Assembly (NCBI GenBank): GCA_016785955.1
Contig: JAEUWH010000035.1
Coordinates: forward strand, 1-64,000
Direction: 5' to 3'
Origin: Pseudobdellovibrionaceae bacterium
GTDB lineage: Bacteria; Bdellovibrionota; Bdellovibrionia; Bdellovibrionales; Bdellovibrionaceae
DNA length: 64,000 bases
Made by a program: the position numbers and the translations under genes. This document shows, one piece after another, positions 16,441 through 26,206 of the stretch (positions are counted from its first letter, which is position 1; each line of letters opens with the position of its first letter). Under the pieces are notes generated by a model, which made no database searches, was not told the origin of the DNA, and saw only the letters and a list, made by a program, of their open reading frames with translations.

Positions 16441-17298
16441 TTGAATTTTTTTAATATAAATCTAAAAAAACTAGTGTTTTTTGTTTTCGTCTTAGTCATG
16501 CCGCTGATCACAATTAACATGGAAGAAAAGCAAAATGATTCAGAATGGTTCAAACAACCCTTCTCATGGCTGGCGGGGCATTTCCAAGATTTTTTTTACA
16601 CCTACAGCCAAGGCGTAAAAAACACGACCGGCCAGTACTTGAACCTGATTCAAATCAAAAAACAAAATGAAAATTTAAAAAATCAAAACCAAGAGCTAAC
16701 CACTCGTTTGTTGAAATTCGAAGAAGTCAATCAAGAGAACTCGCGACTGAAACAGCTATTGGCGTTTCGCGAATCCACAAAAATGGACTTATTGGCGGCT
16801 CAAGTGATTGCACGAGATTTAATTCCGGACCATAGCACAATCACCATCAACAAGGGCACCGTCGATGGACTTAAAGAAGGTCAAGCCGTGATGACCTTGC
16901 AAGGCGCCTTAGGCTATGTCTTTAAACCTCAGCAAAAAACATCGCATATTCTGCTGATGACAGATCGTTACGCCGTAATTGATGGCATTATTCAGCGCAG
17001 CCGTGCGCATGGAATTGTCGAAGGCAAAGGCAAAACGGGCGCTGTCTTAAAATATGTAGAACGCACCGAAGATGTTCGCCCGGGTGATTTGGTCGTGACC
17101 GGTGGTCTGGATAATATTTTCCCCAAAGGATTTCCCGTCGCCATCGTGGAATCGGCCGAGAAAAAACAAATCAGCGTGTCTTTAAAAGTCGACCTAAAAC
17201 CCCTGGTGGACTCGGACAAAGTAGAAGAAGTGTTTGTTATCCTGAACGCAAAGAATGAAGATATTTCTGAAGTTTTCTCCACGGAGACAAAAAATTGA
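16441..17298 (+). CDS. mreC: Rod shape-determining protein MreC
   Basis: A 285-residue periplasmic scaffold of the elongasome. It has an N-terminal membrane anchor (about 9-25), a coiled coil at about 70-105 and the beta-barrel domain with INKGTVDGLKEGQAV and RPGDLVVTGGLDNIFPKGFPV. The start is TTG at 16441 with AGGAG 7 nt upstream. It opens the operon mreC-mreD-mrdA-rodA. MreB, which usually precedes it, is not here. The stop overlaps the mreD start by 4 bp. Confidence 0.94.
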   Translation: MNFFNINLKKLVFFVFVLVMPLITINMEEKQNDSEWFKQPFSWLAGHFQDFFYTYSQGVKNTTGQYLNLIQIKKQNENLKNQNQELTTRLLKFEEVNQENSRLKQLLAFRESTKMDLLAAQVIARDLIPDHSTITINKGTVDGLKEGQAVMTLQGALGYVFKPQQKTSHILLMTDRYAVIDGIIQRSRAHGIVEGKGKTGAVLKYVERTEDVRPGDLVVTGGLDNIFPKGFPVAIVESAEKKQISVSLKVDLKPLVDSDKVEEVFVILNAKNEDISEVFSTETKN

Positions 17299-17834
17299 AA
17301 TCATCCCGGCTTCGAGTCATTCACGGTTTAGTCTTTTTCTTTCTGATTTATATATTATGCAGTTTTCAAACGGTCGTATGGTATCAAGTTTTTGGCACTC
17401 TGGCCTCGCCATTCTTTAGCTTTATCGTTTTCGTTTATTTCGGCCTAGACAAAGACGATTGGAAATCCGTTCTGTACTGCTATTCGATTATTTTCATTTA
17501 TTCATTTTTTAGTTATTCATCACTGGGGATTTTGATGGTGACGTGCGTGTTCAACTACATCTTTTTGTACATCATTAAAAATCGCGTGTACTGGCCGGGG
17601 GCCGCGTATTTCACATTTATTACGGGTATCTCGATGTTGATGTTTCACGTGATCTATCTGCTAAACTCGTACCTGTTTGAACCACACTTCTCGCCTATCT
17701 TATTTTGGGATCGACTATTTCAAATCGCAACGACAACGGGACTGGCATTTTATGCTTATCCAATTATCAAACGGCTGGATATTCTGTTTAAACCGGAAAT
17801 TCCCACGGAAGTCCATGGAGAGCTGAATGGCTGA
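17295..17834 (+). CDS. mreD: Rod shape-determining protein MreD
   Basis: A 179-residue integral membrane protein with about five to six hydrophobic helices and conserved polar turns such as YFGLDKDDWKS. It is assigned mainly by size, topology and position between mreC and mrdA. The TTG start sits in a TTGA overlap with the mreC stop, and GGAGAC lies upstream. It overlaps mrdA by 8 bp, indicating tight translational coupling. Confidence 0.85.
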   Translation: MKSSRLRVIHGLVFFFLIYILCSFQTVVWYQVFGTLASPFFSFIVFVYFGLDKDDWKSVLYCYSIIFIYSFFSYSSLGILMVTCVFNYIFLYIIKNRVYWPGAAYFTFITGISMLMFHVIYLLNSYLFEPHFSPILFWDRLFQIATTTGLAFYAYPIIKRLDILFKPEIPTEVHGELNG

Positions 17835-19818
17835 TTATGTAAGCAATCCAGACGAATCGAAAGAATACTGGGGACGATACAAGTACATTTACACCGTTAT
17901 CATTTCAACGTTCTTCGTATTTTCCTTGCGCCTGTGGTATTTACAAATTATCTCGGGTTCCGAGCTGCGCGATTTCTCGGAAAAAAATCGTATTAAACAA
18001 GTCAAAATCCCTGCGCCTCGCGGACTGCTGCTGGATCGTCATGGAAAAACATTAGTGCAAAATCTTCCTGGATTTGAAGCCATATTAACACCACAATATA
18101 TTTCTAATCTTGACGAAATGGCGGCTCGGTTGTCTCCGATTCTGGGTATGGAAGCCGATAAAATTATCACGCGCGTCCAACGCAGTCGAAGGGTGAATGG
18201 CCCTTTCGCAACTATCCGTCTGAAAGAAAACCTCAGCCGTGAAGAAGTTTTTCGTTTGAAGCGAATCAATTTAGACACGCCCGGTTTGGAAATCCGCGAA
18301 ACTATAATTCGTCATTACCCCCTTCAGCAGAATGCGGCCCAGTTATTTGGATACGTCAGCGAGATTTCAAAAAAACAGTTGCCCCTATTGAACGAACTGT
18401 ACAAAGGCATTTTGAAATTCGAGCAAGGTGATATTATTGGTAAAAGCGGTTTGGAAGAAAATCTCGAACGCGATATCAGAGGACAAGACGGTGTCAGTTT
18501 TATTCAAGTCGATGCGCACGGCCGCGAAACCAGTTTACGTAATCCTAATATTATCGGCGATAAAATCACCGACCAAGACGCCTCTCATGGAAACAACGCC
18601 GTCCTGACAATTGATCGTGATATCCAAGAAGCCGCATTTAAATCTTTTCGCGATCTTAAACGCATCGGAGCCCTGGTCGCTATGAAATCAGATGGACAGA
18701 TTCTGGCCTGGCTATCAGAACCATCGTTTGATCCCAACGAGTTTGCCACCGCAATCTCGTCACAAACATGGAGCACATTGATCAACGATCCGTTCAAGCC
18801 ATTGCGAAATAAAGTTATTCAAGACCATCATTCTCCCGGTTCAACCTTTAAGCCTCTGGTCGCCCTGGCGGCCTTAGAGGAAAAGAAAGTCACCGACACG
18901 CAAATCATTTATGCTCCCGGTGTTTTCTATTTTGGTCGACGCCCGTACCATGATCATCAAAAAGGCGGCCATGGCTACATCAATGTTTACGATGCGATCG
19001 AACGCAGTTCGAATGTTTTCTTTTATCAAATGGGTATCAAACTAGGCGTAGATAAAATGTACGACTATATTTCACTGCTGGGAATTGGACAAAAAACAGG
19101 AATCGAGCTGGCCCGAGAAGTTCCCGGAAATATGCCCAATTCTGCATGGAAAAAACAAAATCGTGGGGAAGAATGGCAGGAAGGTGAAAACTTGAGTACA
19201 GCCATCGGGCAAGGTTTTGTAAACACGACACTGATGCAAATGGTGGTGGCCTACAATACGATAGGTTTGGGCGGCAAAGTTTACAAACCTTACGTCATTC
19301 AAAAAATTCTGGATCAAGAAGGCAAAACCCTCAAGGAAAACTTTCCACAAGTGCTCCGAGATTTAAGCCAGACTCAAACAAATGGTGTTAAAATTTCTGA
19401 AAAAACATTTGCCACCGTAAAAGAGGGCATGCGCCGAGTGGCCAATGGCGATCGCGGAACAGCCCGTTTCTGGAAAATACCGGGCGTGCAAATGGCCGGC
19501 AAAACGGGAACGTCACAGGTTATGAATTTTTCGGCGGATCAAATTTATTCTAATTGCGCTTCAAAACCAATTCATATGCGCCATCATGGCTGGTATATCG
19601 CATTCGCACCAGTAGAAAATCCCGAGATCACTGTCGGCGTATTGGCCGAGCATTCGTGCCACGGCAGCACCGGAGCCGCACCGATTGTTCGTGACGTCAT
19701 TCAGGCCTACTTCCAAAAATATCATCCCGAGATCATCGAGATCGGCCTAAAAGAAATGAAGACCAAAAAAGCGAAAGCTACCGTGACGGAACCCACCACG
19801 GCACCGGAAGGAGAATAG
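17827..19818 (+). CDS. mrdA: Penicillin-binding protein 2 (peptidoglycan transpeptidase)
   Basis: The elongation-specific transpeptidase that cross-links peptidoglycan, anchored by one helix (about 20-41) with the rest in the periplasm. Catalytic motifs: SPGSTFKPL with the active Ser at about 336, SSN near 397 and KTGTSQ at about 557. The pedestal domain carries IPAPRGLLLDR. The 663-residue length is typical. GGAGAG precedes the ATG. A short acidic/basic C-terminal tail follows the transpeptidase domain. RodA is encoded 2 nt downstream as its glycosyltransferase partner. Confidence 0.95.
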   Translation: MADYVSNPDESKEYWGRYKYIYTVIISTFFVFSLRLWYLQIISGSELRDFSEKNRIKQVKIPAPRGLLLDRHGKTLVQNLPGFEAILTPQYISNLDEMAARLSPILGMEADKIITRVQRSRRVNGPFATIRLKENLSREEVFRLKRINLDTPGLEIRETIIRHYPLQQNAAQLFGYVSEISKKQLPLLNELYKGILKFEQGDIIGKSGLEENLERDIRGQDGVSFIQVDAHGRETSLRNPNIIGDKITDQDASHGNNAVLTIDRDIQEAAFKSFRDLKRIGALVAMKSDGQILAWLSEPSFDPNEFATAISSQTWSTLINDPFKPLRNKVIQDHHSPGSTFKPLVALAALEEKKVTDTQIIYAPGVFYFGRRPYHDHQKGGHGYINVYDAIERSSNVFFYQMGIKLGVDKMYDYISLLGIGQKTGIELAREVPGNMPNSAWKKQNRGEEWQEGENLSTAIGQGFVNTTLMQMVVAYNTIGLGGKVYKPYVIQKILDQEGKTLKENFPQVLRDLSQTQTNGVKISEKTFATVKEGMRRVANGDRGTARFWKIPGVQMAGKTGTSQVMNFSADQIYSNCASKPIHMRHHGWYIAFAPVENPEITVGVLAEHSCHGSTGAAPIVRDVIQAYFQKYHPEIIEIGLKEMKTKKAKATVTEPTTAPEGE

Positions 19819-19820
19819 AT

Positions 19821-20945
19821 TTGGATTTATCCATATCACTCGAGGAAAAAACCCTCGTCAGACGTTTAGATTGGAATATTATTCTGGTCATTTTAGCTTT
19901 GAACGTCATCGGCCTGATCAATTTATACAGCGCCACTCATGGCCCAAACTCGAAAGAGGTTGAGTCTTTGTTTATTAACCAAATTGTTTGGCTGGTTTCT
20001 GGCTGGAGTATCTTCTTTATCACCACCCTTTTAGACTATGCCATTGTCTCAAGGATTTGCTATGTCGTTTATTTTATTAATCTGATGGCGATCGTCTACG
20101 TAGACTTTTTTGGTAAAATCGCTCTGGGCGCTCAACGTTGGATCGATTTTGGTTTTTTCCGCTATCAACCGTCGGAAACCATGAAGTTGTCGCTGATTAT
20201 GTTGCTTGCCAAAGTATTAGCCCAAAGAAACTCGTTGGGCCAAGGCATGGGGTTTCGAGAACTCATGGTACCCTTGGTTCTGGTTCTAGTGCCATTCGCA
20301 TTGGTTATGAAACAGCCCGATTTAGGGACCGCCATGATGATTGTTGCCATCAGCGGCTCAATGATTTTGTTCACGAAGGTGCGTAAACATATTATTGTGA
20401 CGGCCGTTATTTTGATTTCCATTTCTCTACCCATTGCCTGGGAATACATTCTACACGACTATCAAAAAAATCGCGTACTCACCTTCTTGTCACCAGAAAA
20501 TGATCCTCGTAAAACCGGATACAATGCCCTACAGTCGCGCTACGCAGTAGGTTCTGGTCAGTTCTTTGGCAAAGGTTTTCGCAAAGGAACCCAATCTCAG
20601 CTGGAGTTCCTGCCTGAACGTCATACTGACTTTATTTATTCGGTACTCAGTGAAGAACATGGCTTTGTCGGTAGCCTAACAACAGTCGGTTTATTTTGTA
20701 TTTTATTTTTCTTAGTGATTCGCATCGCTTATCAAGCCAGGGACAAATTCGGTGCCCTCATCGCCGTGGGTGTCCTGAGTTATATCTTCTGGCATATGTT
20801 TGTAAACATCGGGATGGTGATCGGACTCTTACCGATTGTGGGTGTCCCACTGCCATTGCTAAGCTATGGCGGATCTAGTATGTTGACGACCATGCTTGGA
20901 CTCGGTTTAATCTCCAGTGTTTCATTCCGCCGATATTTATTTTAA
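19821..20945 (+). CDS. rodA: Peptidoglycan glycosyltransferase RodA (SEDS family)
   Basis: A 374-residue polytopic SEDS protein, about ten transmembrane helices, that polymerises lipid II during elongation with PBP2. Diagnostic stretches are GAQRWIDFGFFRYQPSE, KQPDLGTA, ESEEHGFVG-like LSEEHGFVGSL (about 276) and the C-terminal GVPLPLLSYGGSS. The TTG start at 19821 has AAGGAGA at normal spacing. It closes the elongasome operon and converges on the DUF3108 gene about 50 bp away. Confidence 0.95.
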   Translation: MDLSISLEEKTLVRRLDWNIILVILALNVIGLINLYSATHGPNSKEVESLFINQIVWLVSGWSIFFITTLLDYAIVSRICYVVYFINLMAIVYVDFFGKIALGAQRWIDFGFFRYQPSETMKLSLIMLLAKVLAQRNSLGQGMGFRELMVPLVLVLVPFALVMKQPDLGTAMMIVAISGSMILFTKVRKHIIVTAVILISISLPIAWEYILHDYQKNRVLTFLSPENDPRKTGYNALQSRYAVGSGQFFGKGFRKGTQSQLEFLPERHTDFIYSVLSEEHGFVGSLTTVGLFCILFFLVIRIAYQARDKFGALIAVGVLSYIFWHMFVNIGMVIGLLPIVGVPLPLLSYGGSSMLTTMLGLGLISSVSFRRYLF

Positions 20946-20995
20946 TAGGAAACGACGTGTGCAGATCGAGCACTTGGCTCTTGGCTAAGGGGATC

Positions 20996-22090
20996 TTAAG
21001 GTGTTTTTCCGGGATTGATTTTAATCACTTCGGAAACAATCGTCCCAATTTTAATGCTCGATTCAATTCTTAAAATATATTTGCGATCGTCATCGCTGAG
21101 CCAAAAATAAATATCACCAATGGGTTTGAAAATACCCTTCACTGTGATTTCTGGTTTTATAACGATAGCCTCAAAATCTCCGACTTCGGTTTCGATTTTT
21201 TCCTTACGAATGGCTTTACCTTTGAAAACAATGTTCTCACCGGCATCGGCCACGCGGAACGAGTACTCTTTACCAACGTCCCACTTAAACAAACGCATGT
21301 AATAGGCCGCACTATAAACATTTTGTGAAAATGGTAAAATATCCCATTCCTTGCGCGCCTCTTCTTGACCATCCTTTTTGGTAAATTTCTTTTCCCAGTA
21401 GGTTGCTTTATTATTCTTGATATCGAACAAACCCTTACCATCTTTGATTTGCCCCGTTTCTTTCACTGACAACGTAAATACGTGAGGCACAAATTCCGCA
21501 TAATCAACATAGGTCGTCGCTGTGTCTTGCACACTGTAAAACGAAGAGAACATACGTGAGGATTCAAGTTCAGTTGTGAACGTGTATGATCTTCGTCCGT
21601 TGACCTCTACAAAAGGACCAACTTTTAATCTCAGTTCCCCAGCCGCGACTTTGAAATAATGCATTTCATGAATGACTTCTTCACCGACACGAAATGGGTC
21701 TTTTATAGGTCGACGTCCATTGATTCCATCCTTACTCTCGATATCAACAAGAGGTGGTGGTTCAGCCACTGCAGCGGTCGCAACTTCGTCCGGCGGTGCT
21801 TTCTTTTCCGCTTTTCCTTTTTTTACTGCTTTGGCCGGTAACGATTTTTTCTTAATGGTCTTAACGGGTTCTTTCAAAGCCGGAGGCTCCGGATTGGACA
21901 GTGGTGATGGCGGCACACCCACAGCCTGACTGTTGGAATCACTCACTTCAGCGGGCAATTCTTTAATGACCACTTTTTCGTCGAACTCAATATTTTTCTT
22001 AAATTCTTCTTCCTTCTTCTCCATCTTTAAAAAATGTGATGAACACGCACTTAATAAAGTAAAAAAAACAACCAAAAGAATTTGAGACAT
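20996..22090 (-). CDS. DUF3108 lipoprotein
   Basis: A 364-residue envelope protein. The signal peptide ends in a lipobox (LLSAC, Cys about 16), so it is likely a lipoprotein. Residues about 35-125 are Pro/Lys/Ala/Glu-rich and probably disordered. The rest matches the DUF3108 family (FRVGEEVIHEMHYFKVAAGELRLKV, then MRLFKWDVGKEYSF and DIYFWLSDDDRKYILRIESSIKIG). The function of the family is not established. ATG at 22090 is chosen over GTG 22105 because it starts a normal signal peptide. It ends the long lipid A gene series, 46 bp after lpxL. Confidence 0.75.
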   Translation of the reverse strand: MSQILLVVFFTLLSACSSHFLKMEKKEEEFKKNIEFDEKVVIKELPAEVSDSNSQAVGVPPSPLSNPEPPALKEPVKTIKKKSLPAKAVKKGKAEKKAPPDEVATAAVAEPPPLVDIESKDGINGRRPIKDPFRVGEEVIHEMHYFKVAAGELRLKVGPFVEVNGRRSYTFTTELESSRMFSSFYSVQDTATTYVDYAEFVPHVFTLSVKETGQIKDGKGLFDIKNNKATYWEKKFTKKDGQEEARKEWDILPFSQNVYSAAYYMRLFKWDVGKEYSFRVADAGENIVFKGKAIRKEKIETEVGDFEAIVIKPEITVKGIFKPIGDIYFWLSDDDRKYILRIESSIKIGTIVSEVIKINPGKTP

Positions 22091-22136
22091 TGCTACTCGA
22101 ATCACTAGTTATAGCTTAGCATTACACAGCCAGTAA

Positions 22137-23021
22137 TCACTCAAATTTTTTCCAACGTCTGTGAAGCCACATCCAATGTTCAGGATGCCTACGAATGATA
22201 CTCTCGGTGACATCACAAAAGTACTGAGTTAAGCGAAAAATAGATTCTTCTTTATCGCTGGAAAGATACCCCTCCACATTCAACGCAGGTTCAAAAACCA
22301 TATGAATCCGCCCCGAGGCATCTTCGTAACAATAAGCTGGGATGATCGGTGATTTGGTTTTCAAATGAAAAAGCGCTAGACCTTGAGCTGTCCCAGTTTT
22401 GATGCCAAAAAAAGAAGTTTCGATGCCATAAGGTTTTCCCATAAACTGATCCAAAACAAATCCGACCAGACCATTGGCCTTCAATGCTTTTAGAATCTGA
22501 AATGGTGTTTTTTCTCCGTGTGGTTCAATGTACTGAACCCCATGATAGCCGCGAAGAGCAAACCAAATATCATTCAATTTTTTATTCTTAAAAAACTTGG
22601 TGATAAGATGCATGTTCCATTTTTTCAAGGCAATCAAACTGGCCGCCAAATCACCACTGCCAACATGCATTCCTAAAATTAATACACCTTTTTTTTGCTC
22701 TAGTGTACGTTCAACATGTTCAACGCCTTCATAAACTACATGCCGATCAATCCACGCTTGATCTATCGAAGGAAGAATAAATAGATCGGCGGCATGGCTG
22801 GTTTGTAGTCGCATACTTCTACGACCCATTTTAATCTTTTCGTCTTCACCAAGCAGAGGAAATGCCATACCAATATGCTTTATGACATCTTTACGACGAA
22901 CACGTAAAATATCGAACCACAAAATACCTAGCAAGCTAAAAAGCCAACGACTGGCTCGCCAGCCAATCAGCTGACAAAACCAAGACATCAGTTTAATGCA
23001 AAAATGAAATAATAGATTCAT
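22137..23021 (-). CDS. lpxL: Lipid A acyltransferase, LpxL/HtrB family
   Basis: A 294-residue inner-membrane acyltransferase that would add a secondary acyl chain to a lipid A precursor. The HX4D catalytic motif is visible in GMHVGSGDL, with an N-terminal hydrophobic anchor and LDQFMGKPYGIETSFFG and HPEHWMWLHRRWK downstream, as in HtrB/LpxL. ATG at 23021 is used; GTG 23036 is in frame. The start region overlaps the 3' end of lpxK. Whether it acts as LpxL or LpxM cannot be told. Confidence 0.85.
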   Translation of the reverse strand: MNLLFHFCIKLMSWFCQLIGWRASRWLFSLLGILWFDILRVRRKDVIKHIGMAFPLLGEDEKIKMGRRSMRLQTSHAADLFILPSIDQAWIDRHVVYEGVEHVERTLEQKKGVLILGMHVGSGDLAASLIALKKWNMHLITKFFKNKKLNDIWFALRGYHGVQYIEPHGEKTPFQILKALKANGLVGFVLDQFMGKPYGIETSFFGIKTGTAQGLALFHLKTKSPIIPAYCYEDASGRIHMVFEPALNVEGYLSSDKEESIFRLTQYFCDVTESIIRRHPEHWMWLHRRWKKFE

Positions 23022-24111
23022 ACAATTGCCGATCACTTATATTGGGACGTGGCTCCCACTTTACAATACCTAACGGGGTGTCTTTTGGCCATATGTCTTT
23101 CAATTTGGTGTAGTCTTTTTCTGTTGTTAGGAAATGGTGAAAGTTCAATGGCTTATCAAGTATCTTTTTCAAATCTTGTTCCGAGTATTGATGATGATCA
23201 GAGAATGTCTTTTCAATAATTTCCATTCTTGGATTTAAATCTTGCACAATTTTTACAAAATATTCTGGTCGCGCAATCCCAGAAATTAAAACAAATCTTC
23301 TAATATTGGAAAACTCTGTCTTCATCTTATTTTCTGAATTTAAGTTTAACGTGGGGAAACCTGGAAATTCAATTTCACTCAGGCAGAACTGCCAATCTAC
23401 TTGCAGCCCAGAAAAAACAATCATTTTTTTTAACTGAGCAAGCTGCTGGTCGCTGATAAAATTAGTTTTAGTCCAAAAAATAATATCCGCTTTCTTAAAA
23501 CCTGCTAATGGTTCTCGATATCGCCCGCGAGGCAAAACTTGGTTGTATAAATCCATTTGCGTGACATCGAAAAGCAAAATATTACAGTTTTTTTTAAGCG
23601 CTAAATGTTGAAACCCATCATCGATCATAACGTATTCTATTTTTTCGCTGCGGATGATTTCTTTGGCCGTATCGACTTTTCGTGGTCCAACATATACAGG
23701 AACGTGCGTCTTTTGTTGAATCAAAACAGGTTCATCGCCGAAAAGACGACCATCACCCACACCCCCGTCATTTCGGGTCACCACTTTCAAAATCTCTTTA
23801 GTAGCCGACTTGTAATTACGACTAACGATTCCGACACGCTTCCCTTGGCTTGTTATGAGGTTCGCCAAATAAATAAGGATGGGCGTTTTACCCGTGCCCC
23901 CCACAGTCAAGTTACCAACACTCACTACCGGCACTGACAAATTAACCATCTTTAATAGTTTTTTTTTATATAGCCAAAACCGAAAGGCCACGACAAGACG
24001 ATATATGACGGACAAAAAACTTAAGACCCATATTATCAAAAAAAAATATTTTTTTTCTTTTTCCAACTCGGGAAATAACGAGGAGGCAAAAAAGGTACGA
24101 GCTTTCGTCAT
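22993..24111 (-). CDS. lpxK: Tetraacyldisaccharide 4'-kinase
   Basis: LpxK phosphorylates the 4' position of the lipid A disaccharide. The 372-residue protein has an N-terminal membrane helix (about 20-45), a P-loop in VGNLTVGGTGKTP at about 65-77, DDGFQH near 170 and LPRGRYREPL near 194, all typical. It overlaps lpxB by 4 bp (ATGA) and lpxL at its end. Bdellovibrio bacteriovorus lipid A is reported to be neutral, with mannose in place of phosphate. If this organism is similar, a retained kinase is worth noting. Confidence 0.94.
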   Translation of the reverse strand: MTKARTFFASSLFPELEKEKKYFFLIIWVLSFLSVIYRLVVAFRFWLYKKKLLKMVNLSVPVVSVGNLTVGGTGKTPILIYLANLITSQGKRVGIVSRNYKSATKEILKVVTRNDGGVGDGRLFGDEPVLIQQKTHVPVYVGPRKVDTAKEIIRSEKIEYVMIDDGFQHLALKKNCNILLFDVTQMDLYNQVLPRGRYREPLAGFKKADIIFWTKTNFISDQQLAQLKKMIVFSGLQVDWQFCLSEIEFPGFPTLNLNSENKMKTEFSNIRRFVLISGIARPEYFVKIVQDLNPRMEIIEKTFSDHHQYSEQDLKKILDKPLNFHHFLTTEKDYTKLKDIWPKDTPLGIVKWEPRPNISDRQLYESIISFLH

Positions 24112-25259
24112 TTCAAGTACCCATTTAAAATGCGAGCCACCTTTTCCGTCACTTCACCATTGCCCAATTGTTTGCGGATTTGTTTGAGTTTATTCTTTTG
24201 AGCCTCATAAACTTCAGGCTTAGAAATCAAATCAAATAACAAGCGTTCAAGCTCGTCAGGGTTAGCTTGGTCTTGAAACCGCTCGGGACTGGCTTCCTCA
24301 TTTAAGATTAAATTTGTGATTCCAAAAAATTTAACACCTTTAACCACAATTTTTGCAATTATCGAAGTTAGCCATTTCATACGATACATGATGACCATCG
24401 GCTTTTCCAGTAGACCCACCATCAATGTCGCCGTACCAGAAGCCGCCAACACAATATCGGTCATCGCAATCATTTTAAAAGGATCTGTTTTTAACATCAT
24501 GTAATTAATTTTGAAATTATCCAAATAGGGTACAAGATCTGCTTTTTCAAAACTGGGCGCGCACATGATCAATACTTTTAAATTTGAAACACGATGACTT
24601 AAACGTCTCGCGACCTCTAACTGCACCCCAAAGTGATGATTAAGCTCGCCCCGACGCGACCCAGGCATCAGCCCTAACACGATCTCGTTGTCTTGGATCC
24701 CGCAACGACGACGCTCGCTCAGAACCCAGGATTCATCCAAAAATTCTTTCTTCATTTCATCGATCAAAGGATGTCCCACTAATTCGCACTTTACATTGTG
24801 CCTACTGTAAAAATCCACTTCGAATGGAAACAATGACAAAACTCGATCACAAAAATCGTGGATCTGCTTCACACGCCCTTGCTTCCATGCCCATATCTGT
24901 GGCGGAATATAATAGACAACTGGGATATTTCGCTGTTTTAACTCTTTTGCCAACCGAAGGTTAAACCCCGGATAATCCAACAATACGGCCACTTTTGGCG
25001 GGTAGCGATCCACTTCGGCTAATACATCATAGAAGACTTTTTTAATAGCCGAGTAATGCTTGGCCACTTCCACGACACCCATAACAGCCATGTCTTCGGA
25101 TCTGCCAAAACGACGAAACCCCAAAGACTCCATTTCATTTGATCCCACTCCATAAGCATCAATGGCGGTTGCGGTATTTTTCCAAAATTCTAATATTCGC
25201 TGAGCATACAAAACAGACGACGCCTCGGCGGCGATAATTAAAACAGCAGGATTTTTCAT
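24108..25259 (-). CDS. lpxB: Lipid-A-disaccharide synthase
   Basis: A GT19 glycosyltransferase of 383 residues that joins lipid X to the UDP-sugar donor at the inner membrane. Family motifs include AAEASSVLYAQRI, MAVMGVVEV, LLDYPGFNLRLAK, YYIPPQIWAWKQGR and LGLMPGSRRGEL. It overlaps lpxK by 4 bp downstream and the Gfo/Idh gene by 4 bp upstream, so the genes are tightly coupled. Confidence 0.95.
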   Translation of the reverse strand: MKNPAVLIIAAEASSVLYAQRILEFWKNTATAIDAYGVGSNEMESLGFRRFGRSEDMAVMGVVEVAKHYSAIKKVFYDVLAEVDRYPPKVAVLLDYPGFNLRLAKELKQRNIPVVYYIPPQIWAWKQGRVKQIHDFCDRVLSLFPFEVDFYSRHNVKCELVGHPLIDEMKKEFLDESWVLSERRRCGIQDNEIVLGLMPGSRRGELNHHFGVQLEVARRLSHRVSNLKVLIMCAPSFEKADLVPYLDNFKINYMMLKTDPFKMIAMTDIVLAASGTATLMVGLLEKPMVIMYRMKWLTSIIAKIVVKGVKFFGITNLILNEEASPERFQDQANPDELERLLFDLISKPEVYEAQKNKLKQIRKQLGNGEVTEKVARILNGYLK

Positions 25260-26203
25260 TTACGAATTTGTTTATCGATTTTATCGGCCCAAATCATCGC
25301 TTGCAAACCATCTTCTGCAGTTATCTGTGGTTTTTTGTTATTCAGAACACAATCGATAAAATGATTTGTCTCTTCCTGAAGAGCGTCTACCTTATTCACA
25401 GTCCATGCACTGGTTTTAATTTTTTCCTCTTCTTTTGGAGCCGAAGGAAAATACTCGTACATTTCAAACTCGTGAGTACCCGTGTTGGCCACAATCGTTT
25501 TATTCGGTGAGTAGACCTTCACCTGACGAAGCGCCTTTCCACTGGCACGACTAATCGACATATAAACCGATTTATTTTTTGAGCCGAGCGACAAATCAAA
25601 ATATGCATTTACCGTATCCGGCTCTTGCGAAACAGCGATGTCTCCACGCACACTATGGTTTTTCACGTTCCCACCTTGTGTCAGCCAAAACATCATATCT
25701 AAATCATGGACCATCAAATCAAACACGACGGAAACATCCGAGCCGCGCATACGAAATGGTGTCCAACGAGTGAATTCAAAGTGATTTGCTTCCATCGCTA
25801 TTTTTTGATTCAGCTCTACCAACGAAGGATTGAATCGCTCGACATGGCCGACCGTCAAAAAACTTTTTCTTTTTTCACAGATTTCATACAGCTTTTCGGC
25901 CTGCTCCAACGTCGCCGTCATTGGTTTTTCAACGTTAACCGCAATACCTTCATTCACAAACAAAGAAGCCACTTCAAAATGAAATCGCGTCGACGTCGCA
26001 ATTGTCACCAGGTCCACTTTGCCTACAAGATCTTTAGGGTTTGAATAGGCGGCCACACCTAAATCGGTCGCGATTTTTTGTGCTTGAACCGGATTGGCAT
26101 CACAAACAGCGACAAGCTCGCAATGGGGATTGTTTTTAAATTTCTGTGCGTGAAAATTACCAAGATAACCTACGCCCACCACTGCGGCTCTTAACTTTTT
26201 CAT
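25256..26203 (-). CDS. Gfo/Idh/MocA oxidoreductase in lipid A operon, GnnA-like candidate
   Basis: A 315-residue NAD(P)-dependent sugar dehydrogenase with an N-terminal Rossmann fold (VVGVGYLGNFHAQKF) and the family motif VNVEKPMTAT at about 93-102. It sits between lpxA (3 nt upstream) and lpxB (4-bp overlap), where lpxI or another lipid A gene is common. The best hypothesis is GnnA, which oxidises the 3-OH of UDP-GlcNAc so that an aminotransferase (GnnB) can make the diamino sugar of GlcN3N-type lipid A. Bdellovibrio lipid A is reported to contain that sugar. No gnnB-like aminotransferase is in this window, so the assignment stays provisional. Confidence 0.75.
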   Translation of the reverse strand: MKKLRAAVVGVGYLGNFHAQKFKNNPHCELVAVCDANPVQAQKIATDLGVAAYSNPKDLVGKVDLVTIATSTRFHFEVASLFVNEGIAVNVEKPMTATLEQAEKLYEICEKRKSFLTVGHVERFNPSLVELNQKIAMEANHFEFTRWTPFRMRGSDVSVVFDLMVHDLDMMFWLTQGGNVKNHSVRGDIAVSQEPDTVNAYFDLSLGSKNKSVYMSISRASGKALRQVKVYSPNKTIVANTGTHEFEMYEYFPSAPKEEEKIKTSAWTVNKVDALQEETNHFIDCVLNNKKPQITAEDGLQAMIWADKIDKQIRK

Positions 26204-26206
26204 GAC

